Below are positions 15,067 to 26,383 of a DNA stretch of 37,915 nt, piece by piece. A program made the translations under genes and the position numbers. This stretch comes from JBEKZD01 sp050013395 (GTDB lineage: Bacteria; Verrucomicrobiota; Verrucomicrobiia; Palsa-1439), in assembly GCA_050013395.1 (NCBI GenBank), contig JBEKFI010000049.1:1-37915 (forward strand). The letters run 5' to 3'. Each line of letters opens with the position of its first letter. Within the stretch, counting starts at the first letter, position 1. The notes beneath the pieces were generated by a model. The model worked only from the letters and a program-made list of their open reading frames with translations, searched no databases and had not been told where the DNA came from.

Positions 15067-15621
15067 TCAATTGCGCTGATACGTTCCGACCAACTCGATC
15101 TGCGCGAGGATGTGACCTTTCATAGCCTCCTCGAGCTGCTTCTTTGTCGCCCGCGGTTGAAGGGCCAGCGCGGTGTCGAGAGCGTAGAGCCGGAAGTGAT
15201 AGTGATGCACCCCATGCCCGCGCGGCGGCATCGGTCCGCCGTAGCCCACGCGCCCGAAATCGTTCACGCCTTGCTTCGTCCCGCTCAGATCGGGAACCGT
15301 GTCCGTCCTCGCCACGTTCTCTGGCAACTCGGTCGTCTTCGCCGGAATGTCGTAGATGACCCAATGCACCCAGGTGCCGACGGGCGCATCGGGGTCGTCA
15401 CAAATCAACGCGAAGCTCTTTGTGGCCGGCGGCGCGCCTTCCCATTTCAGCGCGGGCGATGCGTCCGGGCCTTCACCCGTGTGCCTCTTTGGGATCGGTT
15501 GGTTCGCGCCGAACATAGAACTGGTCAACTTGAATTGCGACATGGTTGCCTCCTTTTCCGCCGCGCGAGCAACGAGACATGCGCTCACGACGGCGACTAT
15601 CACACAGATGGTCCTCCTCAT
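15067..15621 (-). CDS. YbhB/YbcL family PEBP-like protein, probably exported
   Basis: A 184-aa member of the phosphatidylethanolamine-binding protein (Raf kinase inhibitor-like) family, whose bacterial function is not well defined. Family motifs are clear: FALICDDPDAPVGTWVHW forms the anion-binding pocket, and VGYGGPMPPRGHGVHHYHF is the second conserved loop, ending FRLYALD. The start at 15621 follows AAGGAG eight bases away and gives a signal peptide (MRRTICVIVAVVSACLVARA). An internal ATG (MSQFKLTSSMF) would give the cytoplasmic form, but it lacks as good a ribosome site. Transcribed away from the metH leader, separately from the squalene synthase gene downstream. Confidence 0.88.
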   Translation of the reverse strand: MRRTICVIVAVVSACLVARAAEKEATMSQFKLTSSMFGANQPIPKRHTGEGPDASPALKWEGAPPATKSFALICDDPDAPVGTWVHWVIYDIPAKTTELPENVARTDTVPDLSGTKQGVNDFGRVGYGGPMPPRGHGVHHYHFRLYALDTALALQPRATKKQLEEAMKGHILAQIELVGTYQRN

Positions 15622-15680
15622 TGCCTTCGCTCCTTATGACACGCATCATCCCTCGAAATCCGCCGGCACGCAAGTTCTGC

Positions 15681-15708
15681 TTGCATCCGCCGCCGGATTC
15701 AATATACT
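15681..15708 (+). promoter_or_regulatory. Probable promoter of the metH leader RNA
   Basis: TTGCAT (15681-15686), 16 bases, then TATACT (15703-15708) on the plus strand. It lies in the gap between the divergent PEBP gene and metH, immediately ahead of a highly structured stretch that ends in an intrinsic terminator. Confidence 0.5.
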
Positions 15709-15714
15709 TCACCC

Positions 15715-15899
15715 CAGCATCAGGAACGCCCGGCCTCTTTGCGAGCAAAGAGCTGAGGCTGCCAACCGAGGCAGGAGTGCCTACGGTGGTTTGGTTCCGA
15801 AAGGATTCGGGACCGATGTGCGGGAGGCAAGCGGCCTTCCGACAAAAAACTCCGCGCAGACAACCGCGCTTCGCTGATGCGAAACGCGGTTTTTTGTTT
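15715..15899 (+). ncRNA. Structured leader or small RNA ahead of metH, class not recognised
   Basis: Downstream of a good promoter the RNA can form successive helices: CTCTTTG/CAAAGAG with a CGAG loop, CTGCC/GGCAG, a longer helix GGTTCCGAA/TTCGGGACC closed by AGGA, a GC-rich helix near 15823-15840, and finally an intrinsic terminator. No open frame of note runs through it. Position before methionine synthase would suit a riboswitch (SAM, SAH or cobalamin), but I could not match the core sequences of those classes. An independent small RNA is equally possible. The ends are estimated from promoter and terminator. Confidence 0.45.
15862..15899 (+). terminator. Intrinsic terminator in the metH leader
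   Basis: AACCGCG-C-TTCGC pairs with GCGAA-A-CGCGGTT around a TGAT loop, with one C/A mismatch, followed by a T-rich tract (TTTTTGTTT). The T-run is on the plus strand, so it terminates transcripts heading toward metH, about 170 bases before its start codon. Confidence 0.75.
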
Positions 15900-15925
15900 C
15901 CCCTGATGCTGAGAGATGTGTCGTT

Positions 15926-16000
15926 GTAGCCGCGAGCCTGCTCGCGGCATTCGGAAGTCGCGGGCTGCGGACAATGGGCCGCGAGCAGGCTCGCGGCTAC
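15926..16000. repeat. Inverted pair of 23-bp REP units before metH
   Basis: GTAGCCGCGAGCCTGCTCG... (15926-15948) is the exact reverse complement of 15978-16000. Each unit is itself a hairpin (GCCGCGAG/CTCGCGGC). Related units lie at 24995-25018 and 28935-28958. Sequence differs from the REP units next to the RAYT gene, so this is a second family. Confidence 0.85.
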
Positions 16001-16069
16001 AATTGGCGAACGGGCCGGTAAGCGTCTTGAGTCAGTCGGGACACACTGATAAGCTAGAGGCCAATTCCA

Positions 16070-19740
<3,671 letters not shown>

Positions 19741-19744
<4 letters not shown>

Positions 19745-19864
19745 TGGAGCCGGAGAGCGTGTCCTGCCAGCCCGCCGTAGCTTCGGCGAAGGTGGGAGCG
19801 AAGTCGAAGGATGTTCCATTGTCCCGATTGCATGTATTTTGGCGTTGGCGATTCGGGAGAATAG
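19741..19864 (+). pseudogene. Second, broken copy of the metH 3' end
   Basis: The sequence restarts at the metH stop codon with ATGATGGAGCCGGAG, which repeats the MMEPE codons located about 85 bases earlier, and ends with FHCPDCMYFGVGDSGE plus stop (19814-19864), matching the metH end FHHPDCTYFGVGDTGE. Between these parts about 50 bases resemble a palindromic repeat (CTTCGGCGAAGG... GAAGTCGAAGG) and shift the frame. It is a tandem partial duplication later split by a repeat, and is not expected to make protein. Confidence 0.75.
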
Positions 19865-20002
19865 CGCAACCACCTGGTGCTGCCGACGGATTCGCGGCTG
19901 GCCGGATCGGGATTGACGGCACCGAAACTGGGGCATACCATCGCAGGCACCATCGCACGTCTCACGGCGTGCATCTAGATCCTGAACGAGAAGGGAGAAA
20001 CC

Positions 20003-20995
20003 ATGAATCGCTCGCACGTGTTCGTTTTACTCGTTGGGTTCGGCCTCGGCGCGGCAATTACGTCGGCCATCTTCCTGTCGAACAGGCCAGCGCCCATAGC
20101 GCCGGCCCGCGAGGTTGCCTCGACGGCGGCGCCCTCCGGCAAGGCTCCATCCATTAAACCCGCTGCACCCGAACCGGCCCGAACAATACAAGCGGGAGCG
20201 GCCGAGCCGGTAACATCGCCAGCCCCTTCTTCGGCCAAGGTTGAAAGTGCTCCTGCGCCAGCGGCAACGGCTCCGCCGGCTCCTGAGAAACCAGCGTTTG
20301 ATTTCAAAACCGCATTTGTTGAGGTGGCACGAAAAGGCATCGCGGCCTATCGCAGCAAAGAAATGCAGGAGCTGACCGATAGGATCAAGGCATCCGGCAC
20401 GAACGGAGTCCGTACCGTGATTGAACAACTTCAGGACTCGACCTCCACACAAGATCGATTCCTGTTGGTCGCCCTGCTTGAAAGCCTCGGGGATCCAGCG
20501 GCTCTGCCGGCGTTGGACACCATCCTGAAAAACGATTCCGACCTGCTGGTTAGAAGAATGGCGGCCCATGCGGCGGCGCTGATCGGTTCCGACGCGGCTA
20601 TGGACGTGTTACGGCCGGCCATGGCCAACGATCAGGATTGGGGCGTGCGCGTGAACTCGGCCTATGGTCTGGCCAAACTCAAGCAACAAGACGGGCTGGA
20701 CACCTTGCAGCAGTTTTACACTTCTCCCGATACGCCGGCGGAGTATCGGTTGGCGATTCTGGGGGGACTAGCCGACGTTGCCGCCCCGACGACTGGCCCG
20801 CTGTTTCGGCAAATCCTTGCCGACACAACGGACCCCGGTTACGTACTGATTGCGATCGGCGCGTTGGAGAAGATGAAGGATGCACAAGCCCTGCCCACCC
20901 TGCAACCATCCGACAAGCCGCCCAACGCGCCATCGACAGCATCTCCAAGTGAGAGCCTCGATCCGATATGCCGACTGTGCTTTTGCTCGAATTGA
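20003..20995 (+). CDS. HEAT-repeat protein with N-terminal membrane anchor, probable late frameshift
   Basis: A 330-aa protein as it stands. It begins after AAGGGAGAAACC with MNRSHVFVLLVGFGLGAAITSAIFL, a membrane anchor or signal. A Pro/Ala-rich linker follows (about 28-95), then HEAT/PBS-lyase-like helical repeats from about residue 120 (DPAALPALDTILKNDSDLLVRR, VRVNSAYGLAKLKQQDG). Such proteins act as protein-binding scaffolds; no partner can be named. The last 29 residues (PSDKPPNAPSTASPS...) look unnatural. In the next frame the sequence continues as TIRQAAQRAIDSISK and stops at 20952, fitting a helical end. A one-base deletion near 20904 is therefore likely, real or from sequencing. The gene lies between two copies of the metH 3' end. 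Confidence 0.75.
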   Translation: MNRSHVFVLLVGFGLGAAITSAIFLSNRPAPIAPAREVASTAAPSGKAPSIKPAAPEPARTIQAGAAEPVTSPAPSSAKVESAPAPAATAPPAPEKPAFDFKTAFVEVARKGIAAYRSKEMQELTDRIKASGTNGVRTVIEQLQDSTSTQDRFLLVALLESLGDPAALPALDTILKNDSDLLVRRMAAHAAALIGSDAAMDVLRPAMANDQDWGVRVNSAYGLAKLKQQDGLDTLQQFYTSPDTPAEYRLAILGGLADVAAPTTGPLFRQILADTTDPGYVLIAIGALEKMKDAQALPTLQPSDKPPNAPSTASPSESLDPICRLCFCSN

Positions 20996-21011
20996 GTTCG
21001 GTTGTCAGGAC

Positions 21012-21243
21012 GATGATTGACCGCTTCACGACGAAATACCGTGGCCGCCGTTACAGCTTCGGTTATCCGGCCTGTCCCGCGCTCGAAGATCAGGCAGGGA
21101 TTTGGAAGCTACTGAGGCCGGAGGAAATTGGTGTTCAGCTCACCGAGGGTTTCATGATGGATCCGGAAGCGTCAGTGAGTGCGCTGGTTTTCCATCACCC
21201 GGATTGCACATACTTCGGCATCGGTGACAACATAAGTACCTGA
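21012..21243 (+). pseudogene. Third copy of the metH 3' end (77 codons)
   Basis: Encodes MIDRFTTKYRGRRYSFGYPA and onward to HHPDCTYFGIG, nearly residue for residue the last 77 residues of MetH (from base 19515), but with many synonymous changes. The frame is intact and runs on from an ATG at 20968, so a small protein is possible. It lacks the rest of the activation domain and should not work alone. The synonymous differences suggest either an old duplication under constraint or the end of another metH allele. Confidence 0.75.
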
Positions 21244-21261
21244 ACAGGGTCAGCGACGTTC

Positions 21262-22854
21262 TCAGCCGCGCCGGCCGAGAGTGTACGGCCACTTTCTCGC
21301 CTTCTCATAGTCGAGCATCAGTTCCGTGATGGAGACGCATGGGAAATCTTGAATGAAGTATGAGGCAAGGCTTGGATAGAACGTGACCATGGCACAAGCC
21401 ACCTCTAACGGCTTTGAACCGAGATTCAGCGCACGTGCGATGCCTTCTCGATTCTGCCACGCCCAGTCGATTTTCTTCCGAAACCTATCTGCGTAGTTGT
21501 CTTTACTGCGGACGAACTGACTGAGCGAGTCGCGGAAGAACCTTGGTTCTAAACCTTCCTCAACCATCTTGTCCTCGCAGATTACGAGCAGACGCTCTCG
21601 CTGGGAGTGACCCACAAAATCAATCTGCCCGATGCCCTTAGGGATGGCGAGAGCAGTTGCCTCTGCCCCAATTTGACCTTCGTACGACCGGCCCTCAATA
21701 CCTGCAGTTTTCAGGTTATCTCGCACAACACCTTCAAACCATGCCCCGACACGATTTGACAGTTCCGCTAGTCCCTTTCGCGTTTCATTGGTCAGCCACT
21801 CACTCGGGAGCTTCTGAAAGGCCGCGCCCACCAGTGAGAAAATGAAGGATTCCTTCACCATGTTCTTTGACCACGTGAGATGCGTTCCCGTCCGATGCGG
21901 AAATTCAAAGAACGCTCTTCTATATGCCCGGTTTTCCTGCTTAGGCTTCCAGATTACGCGACCTTCCGCAAGCATCTCGTTTGGCCGCAATGTGACACCA
22001 GCGAAGATAGTTTTGGCTGTATTTCTGTCGATACCCTTTTGGGCCAATCCGTCGAGTATCTCGTCCAAGCGACAGAACGGCACCGGAAAACCTGTTGGCG
22101 GTGGCTTCGCGTTCTGGCTTATGTTCATGATGATTGATAGAGCGTCGGTGTATGAGATGCCGAACGACTTGAGGAAAAATGGATTTAGAAGTTTGCCCTG
22201 TTCTGCAGGATCGTTATCAAGTGGAAGATCGGGGATAAATCGGCGGCGATTTGCGTTGTGGATGTCCACTCTTTCTCCAAACTGCATGCACTGCCGAGCT
22301 GTCCCAGTCAAATCAAGTTTGAAAAGATCGAGTTGACCCGGCGGGTAGATCTGCAGCACGGTATCATTTGGAAACAGGCCGTAGGTTTGCTCGCTGAGCA
22401 TGTACAGCGAAACCATTGCCTCTGCGCAGATAAAGCACTCGTCCAATAACCCTTCTAGCAATTCAAGAGGAGCCCGTGGATCTTCTGGTGGCGAAAGCAA
22501 GGCAACCCTTTCGCAGAGGTATTTTATTGCCCGTCTCAGTTCCGGACCGAGCGCATCCCATCGCTGAAGTTCTGGACCCTGTAATGAAAGCCAGTTAATT
22601 CTGCAACTTTCCTCATACTGAAACAGCAAAAAGTTCATGAGGTCTCGCGACGCTATCTTAGGAAGGGCGTTGGTCAACTTCGTTTCATAAAAGTTGAACT
22701 CGCGCTGTAGTATTGAGTTGATGTCACGTCCATCAGTGAATCTGCCAACGGGAAAGTTTGCTCGAAGATTCGCTTCGACTTCGGCGCGCAGCCGCAATTC
22801 ACTATCGGCTGATGGCCGGTAGATCTTTATTCCCCCGAAGTACTCGAAGTTCAT
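21262..22854 (-). CDS. Orphan protein with possible C-terminal PD-(D/E)XK nuclease site
   Basis: I do not recognise this 530-aa protein. It is soluble, without signal peptide or membrane segment. The N-terminal two thirds are helical and Leu-rich (LLEGLLDECFICAEAMVSLY). The last third contains GQIDFVGHSQRERLLVICEDK, where Asp412 and Glu427-Asp428-Lys429 have the spacing of a PD-(D/E)XK active site, and an upstream Glu (YEGQIGAE) could complete it. The family call is therefore inference from pattern only. The ATG at 22854 has no clear Shine-Dalgarno. Base composition looks less GC-rich than its neighbours, and no partner gene adjoins it, which suggests an acquired gene, perhaps defence-related. 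Confidence 0.7.
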   Translation of the reverse strand: MNFEYFGGIKIYRPSADSELRLRAEVEANLRANFPVGRFTDGRDINSILQREFNFYETKLTNALPKIASRDLMNFLLFQYEESCRINWLSLQGPELQRWDALGPELRRAIKYLCERVALLSPPEDPRAPLELLEGLLDECFICAEAMVSLYMLSEQTYGLFPNDTVLQIYPPGQLDLFKLDLTGTARQCMQFGERVDIHNANRRRFIPDLPLDNDPAEQGKLLNPFFLKSFGISYTDALSIIMNISQNAKPPPTGFPVPFCRLDEILDGLAQKGIDRNTAKTIFAGVTLRPNEMLAEGRVIWKPKQENRAYRRAFFEFPHRTGTHLTWSKNMVKESFIFSLVGAAFQKLPSEWLTNETRKGLAELSNRVGAWFEGVVRDNLKTAGIEGRSYEGQIGAEATALAIPKGIGQIDFVGHSQRERLLVICEDKMVEEGLEPRFFRDSLSQFVRSKDNYADRFRKKIDWAWQNREGIARALNLGSKPLEVACAMVTFYPSLASYFIQDFPCVSITELMLDYEKARKWPYTLGRRG

Positions 22855-22996
22855 ATGTAATGGATTAGTCTGCCAGTTTGTTGAATTCCCGGCAAGGCGT
22901 GGACGACGCGTGGTGAGTCAACGACAGAGATTCTTCGACAAGCTCAGAATGACATGCCTTGCGGGCTTGGCGGCTTTGCGTGAGACCGCATTCGAG

Positions 22997-23020
22997 TTCA
23001 TTCGCGTGCATTCGTGGTTA
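22997..23020. repeat. Dispersed ATTCGCGTGCATTCGTGG-type repeat
   Basis: Bases TTCATTCGCGTGCATTCGTGG followed by TTA. The same family appears at both ends of the GxxExxY gene and at 24510-24540. The surrounding gap 22855-23053 shows nothing else. Confidence 0.5.
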
Positions 23021-23053
23021 AACTTTCGCACGGCGCGCCTGGCAATCAATCAC

Positions 23054-23644
23054 TCATCCGACAGCGGCATTGAATTGAACCGGCACTGGCGCGCGAGCGG
23101 TTTCGTCGGCGCTGAAGTAGACGGCGGGGCCGTACCCGAGCGACCGGGCGACGAAGACGTCGGGCAACCGTTGGATCGCGTTGTTGTAGAGGTTGACCGC
23201 GTTGTTGAAGAATTCCCTTCGTTCTGCGATTTCGTTTTCCATGCGCACGAGCGAGTCTTGCAGACTGAGGAAATCCTCGTTGGCTTTCAGGTTCGGATAC
23301 GCCTCGGCCACGGCCAATAGCGAGCGAACCGTGCCGCCGAGAACCTGTTCGGCCTGCGCCAGGTCGGGGGCGCTGCCCCGGCCCTGCGGCAGCATCGCGA
23401 CCGCCGTCGAGCGGGCGGTGGTGACGGCTTCGAACGTGTGGCGTTCGTGCGCAGCATAGCCTTTGACGGTCTCGACGAGATTGGGAATCAGGTCGTGGCG
23501 CTGCTTCAGCAACACATCGATGTTGGCCCAGCCTTTGTCCATCTGGTTGCGCAGGTACACCAGCCCGTTGTAGAGGACGACGACGTAGAACGCCGCGGCG
23601 ATCATCCCCAACAAGACCGCAAAACCAATCAGTAAGGCGTTCAT
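23054..23644 (-). CDS. lemA: LemA family protein
   Basis: A 196-aa membrane-anchored protein of the LemA family, whose molecular function is not settled. One N-terminal membrane segment (LLIGFAVLLGMIAAAFYVVV) is followed by the family signature YNGLVYLRNQMDKGWANIDV, then LKQRHDLIPNLVETVKGYA and AVAEAYPNLKANEDFLSLQD. The long helices form an extracytoplasmic coiled bundle. The start at 23644 overlaps the stop codon of the upstream gene in an ATGA, giving translational coupling. In-frame starts further upstream lie inside that gene and are unlikely. GIDE-domain proteins are frequent neighbours of LemA, which suggests a shared membrane role. Confidence 0.92.
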   Translation of the reverse strand: MNALLIGFAVLLGMIAAAFYVVVLYNGLVYLRNQMDKGWANIDVLLKQRHDLIPNLVETVKGYAAHERHTFEAVTTARSTAVAMLPQGRGSAPDLAQAEQVLGGTVRSLLAVAEAYPNLKANEDFLSLQDSLVRMENEIAERREFFNNAVNLYNNAIQRLPDVFVARSLGYGPAVYFSADETARAPVPVQFNAAVG

Positions 23645-24393
23645 AATCGGTGGAAGCATTCCAACAGGATACCAAGCCCGGCCAGTGACAGCAAGGCGCC
23701 GCCAAGAATGCCGCCCGCGGCTTTCCACGCGAACTCGGTTTCGACCTCACGCGCCGATTTGTCGGCGATAAAGAAGAAATCACGGGCCCGGTCCAGACAA
23801 ACGATCCGATCCCCAATCTTCGTCGGCTCGGCCGGTTGGCCCTCCGAAGCCACCACCGAACCGAACACGAACAGCGGATCGCCGGGGGCAATCATCCATT
23901 CGGTAAACCGCTTACTCGGGGTGAACACACCGTCCAATTCGATCCCCTTTTGTTCGGCGAACTCAAAGATGCGCGGAGACAGTTCGCTCCTCAGAGGAAA
24001 CTTGGGCGGTTCCACTTGGAGATCCTTTGGAATATCGATTGTGGCACCGACGGGGACGACCAGTATTTTGCCCGTATCGTCTTCGATGTAGAATGGAACC
24101 CGTCGTTCGCCACTGTCGATCGTGACCCAATGGTTGGATTTGCCCGACCGGCGCAATTCCTCCACCTTGTACCGCCAATACACGCACGGCAACTGTTCGA
24201 TGGGGCTTTGGAGTGTTTTCTGGGGCACGGCGCGGCCGCATAGTTCCGCCAGCCCGAGCGCGACCGCCTCAACCTTGGAAGTGGGTGTGTTTTGCATCAG
24301 GCGCTTCCGCTGAAAGCAACGCAGTCCCCAGAAAAAGACAACCAATCCGCCGCCAAAGCAGCCCGCCCCCAGGATGATAATTCTGGCGTCCAT
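23641..24393 (-). CDS. GIDE-domain membrane protein (LemA partner)
   Basis: A 250-aa protein with a membrane segment at each end (ILGAGCFGGGLVVFFWGLRCF near residues 7-27, and AAGGILGGALLSLAGLGILL near 225-245). Between them is a domain resembling the GIDE (E3 ubiquitin ligase-like) domain: LPCVYWRYKVEEL, then HWVTIDSGERRVPFYIEDDT and KILVVPVGATIDI. The eukaryotic relatives carry a RING finger, which is absent here, so no ligase activity is implied. GGGAGGAA directly precedes ATG 24393. The stop codon overlaps the lemA start. Confidence 0.8.
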   Translation of the reverse strand: MDARIIILGAGCFGGGLVVFFWGLRCFQRKRLMQNTPTSKVEAVALGLAELCGRAVPQKTLQSPIEQLPCVYWRYKVEELRRSGKSNHWVTIDSGERRVPFYIEDDTGKILVVPVGATIDIPKDLQVEPPKFPLRSELSPRIFEFAEQKGIELDGVFTPSKRFTEWMIAPGDPLFVFGSVVASEGQPAEPTKIGDRIVCLDRARDFFFIADKSAREVETEFAWKAAGGILGGALLSLAGLGILLECFHRL

Positions 24394-24700
24394 TTCCTCC
24401 CGGTCAGATTACCAAGAACGTCGCCAAAAGAAAACTGCGCGGGTGCTTGGTTCGCAGTTCACAGTTTACAGTTCTCAGTTCACAGCAGCAGCCACAGAGA
24501 TGTTCTGAGATTCGCGTTCATTCGCGACATTCGCGGGTAACAAGTGTCATGCGAGATTCCTCTCCCGCCGAAGCGAAGGGATGAGGGATGAAGTCGGACG
24601 GCACTCGACGGTCGTACTCGACGCGAGGAGAAGCCGAGGGTCAGGGCGGCAAACCCCGCTACAGGGCGACATGGTGCGCCCTGCCAATGGCGAACGGCGC

Positions 24701-24796
24701 GATACATGGCAGTGCCATGTATCGTGCTTCCTCGACAGCCGATCTCACGCAACGGCGTGCGGTAAGAAAGTACGATGCCTAGGAGTGCTAGGCATC
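24701..24796. repeat. Two strong hairpins in the gap before cspA
   Basis: Arms of 11 bp with one central base (24701-24723) and of 9 bp with a 5-base loop (24774-24796), each perfect. No T-run follows on either strand. Confidence 0.7.
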
Positions 24797-24994
24797 ATGG
24801 TGATGTGCGTGTCGCGGCCTCCTGTGTGACGATTCGGCGATCCTGTCGTCGCCGGCGGCGATTGCCCGACACGCGAGCGCGTTCGCGGGCGGCTGTGTCG
24901 TCAGCGTATCGACCGGTCGCGGCGTGAATGCCTGCCGGCACGAGTTTGGGAAGCGGATCGAGCAAATCGCGCAGAGGTGGTGGCACGGTGTCCT

Positions 24995-25018
24995 GCCGCG
25001 AATGCGATTCGCGGCTAC
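24995..25018. repeat. REP unit GCCGCGAAT/ATTCGCGGCTAC
   Basis: Perfect 9-bp arms with a GCG loop, ending in GGCTAC as in the pair before metH and the unit at the end of the ROK gene. Confidence 0.75.
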
Positions 25019-25088
25019 AATGGCCCACGGCGCGACCGGTGGTCGAGACAGGAATGTCGCTCCCACGGGACCACACGCAACGGAAAGC

Positions 25089-25124
25089 AAAATCCCCTGA
25101 CCGCTGTGGCAGTCAGGGGATTTT
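25089..25124 (-). terminator. Intrinsic terminator of cspA
   Basis: Perfect 13-bp arms AAAATCCCCTGAC and GTCAGGGGATTTT with a 10-base loop, 15 bases past the cspA stop codon. The T-run on the minus strand side fits termination of cspA. Confidence 0.9.
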
Positions 25125-25139
25125 CAGTTCGCGCAACGG

Positions 25140-25340
25140 TTATTTCACCATCACGTTGGCAGCTTTCGGGCCTTTGGGAGAATCGACCAGCTCGAACTCC
25201 ACGGCCTGTCCTTCCTCGAGGTTCTTGAAACCGCCACCCGAGATTGAGGTGTAATGCACGAACACGTCGGCGCCACCCTCCTGTTGGATAAATCCAAAAC
25301 CCTTCTTGGTATCGAACCACTTCACTTTGCCTGTTGCCAT
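25140..25340 (-). CDS. Cold-shock protein (CspA family)
   Basis: A 66-aa single cold-shock domain that binds single-stranded RNA and DNA and acts as an RNA chaperone. The RNP1 motif KGFGFIQ and RNP2 motif VFVHY are both present in the standard spacing after MATGKVKWFDTKKGFGF. The ATG at 25340 follows GAGGTGG ten bases upstream; an in-frame TTG three codons earlier is less likely. The transcript is well defined: a strong promoter at 25437-25464, a leader of roughly 90 bases with a terminator-like hairpin, and a perfect terminator after the gene. Being single-gene and well expressed is usual for this family. Whether it is cold-induced cannot be read from the sequence. Confidence 0.97.
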   Translation of the reverse strand: MATGKVKWFDTKKGFGFIQQEGGADVFVHYTSISGGGFKNLEEGQAVEFELVDSPKGPKAANVMVK

Positions 25341-25378
25341 AGTACTCAACCCACCTCTCTTCGTTTAGTCCCGTGCGC

Positions 25379-25408
25379 ACAAAAACCGTTCCGAGTACTT
25401 CGGAACGG
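25379..25408 (-). promoter_or_regulatory. Terminator-like hairpin in the cspA leader
   Basis: On the minus strand CCGTTCCGA pairs perfectly with TCGGAACGG around AGTAC and is followed by TTTTTGT. It lies between the promoter and the start codon, so it could stop transcription early unless read through or melted. Confidence 0.6.
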
Positions 25409-25436
25409 CTGCACACCTCCAAAGACTTCGCGGCTG

Positions 25437-25464
25437 AGTATAAGCAGCCGCGTTGGGTTGTCAA
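25437..25464 (-). promoter_or_regulatory. Strong sigma70 promoter of cspA
   Basis: On the minus strand TTGACA (25459-25464), 16 bases, TATACT (25437-25442). The -35 box is consensus and the -10 box matches five of six. Confidence 0.8.
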
Positions 25465-25493
25465 CCCCTGAGTTTTAACCGCGCTGCGTCGCT

Positions 25494-26297
25494 TCAGAGC
25501 AGCGTACCTTCAAAAACGAATTCCGCTGGGCCGGTGAGACATACATTTCGAAATCGGTCGCCGCGCCGCGTGAAATCCACTTCGAGGATTCGCCCGCTCT
25601 GAACGGTGACTTTCACAGGCGTCCGAATGTCGTGGACAAGATGGGCGACGATGGCGGAGGCGACCACGCCGGTGCCACACGCCAACGTTTCGGCCTCCAC
25701 GCCGCGTTCGTAGGTGCGGACGCGGATTGAATCTTCACCCCGCAATTGCACCCAATCCACGTTTGTGCCCTGCGGAGCGAAGACCTTATGGTATCGCACC
25801 TCCGCTCCGACCTTCTCCACCTTCTCGCGATCGGCGTCCTCAGTGAACAAGATCGTGTGCGGCACTCCCGTATTCACAAAGTGATACTCCCGCCGGCCGC
25901 CCTTGAGCTGGATTCTTTTGTGCAAAGCAATGTCTCGCGGTTCGGTCATCTGCAACCGCACGTGGTCGCCTTGAACAACCGCCCGCATTTGGCCGGCCTT
26001 GGTTTCGAACGTGAGATCGGGGTGTTCGCTGGAGCAGTGCTCATGGTAGAACCGGGCGATACAACGCGCCCCGTTGCCGCACATTTCTGCTTCGCTGCCG
26101 TCGGCGTTATAGTAGCGCATCGTGAAATCGGCGGTCTTGGAAGGCTCGACCAGCAAGACCCCGTCCGCCCCAACGCCAAGGCGACGATGACAGATTTGGG
26201 CAATGGTTTTCGGGTCGGCCGGGAAATCGCCACGGCGATTGTCGGCAACGACAAAATCGTTGCCCGCTCCGCTCATTTTGTAGAATTTCAAATGCAT
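25494..26297 (-). CDS. dapF: Diaminopimelate epimerase
   Basis: Converts LL- to meso-diaminopimelate for lysine and peptidoglycan. From ATG 26297 the protein has 267 residues and starts MHLKFYKMSGAGNDFVV, the standard N-terminus; a TTG seven codons earlier is in frame but unlikely. The two catalytic cysteines are present: Cys73 in EMCGNGARC and Cys207 in ETLACGTGVVASA. GVGADGVLLVE and NTGVPHTILF are further family landmarks. The gene stands alone on the minus strand, upstream of cspA and divergent from the receiver gene. lysA, the next enzyme in the pathway, is on the same strand 0.5 kb away with the receiver gene inserted between on the other strand. Confidence 0.97.
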   Translation of the reverse strand: MHLKFYKMSGAGNDFVVADNRRGDFPADPKTIAQICHRRLGVGADGVLLVEPSKTADFTMRYYNADGSEAEMCGNGARCIARFYHEHCSSEHPDLTFETKAGQMRAVVQGDHVRLQMTEPRDIALHKRIQLKGGRREYHFVNTGVPHTILFTEDADREKVEKVGAEVRYHKVFAPQGTNVDWVQLRGEDSIRVRTYERGVEAETLACGTGVVASAIVAHLVHDIRTPVKVTVQSGRILEVDFTRRGDRFRNVCLTGPAEFVFEGTLL

Positions 26298-26383
26298 CTC
26301 GGCGGTTTTATCGCCCAAATTGGCCAGTTTCGCAAGGTTTTGATGCTTATCTTGGCATCTGGGTTGCTAAGGTTACTATAGTC

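Larger units (their letters stand above)
24394..25088. other. Gap of about 700 bases filled with short repeats, no gene seen
   Basis: Contains an imperfect tandem of CAGTT(C/T)A-like units (about 24450-24485), a dispersed ATTCGCG-type repeat (24510-24540), AGGGCG/CGCCCT (24663-24682), an almost perfect palindrome GATACATGGCA-G-TGCCATGTATC (24701-24723), GATGCCTAG/CTAGGCATC (24774-24796) and a REP unit (24995-25018). Frames of up to about 100 codons occur on both strands, but none has a plausible start, composition or recognisable product. Confidence 0.7.

Noticed and set aside
15715..15860. SAM-I, SAH or cobalamin riboswitch before metH
   Set aside because: GCTGCCAACC and CGGTGG are suggestive, but the conserved core elements of these classes are not present in order as far as I can tell, so the RNA is left unassigned.
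24699..24800. CRISPR or attachment-site interpretation of the palindromes before cspA
   Set aside because: The hairpins are different from one another, with no regular spacing or spacers, and no integrase gene is nearby.
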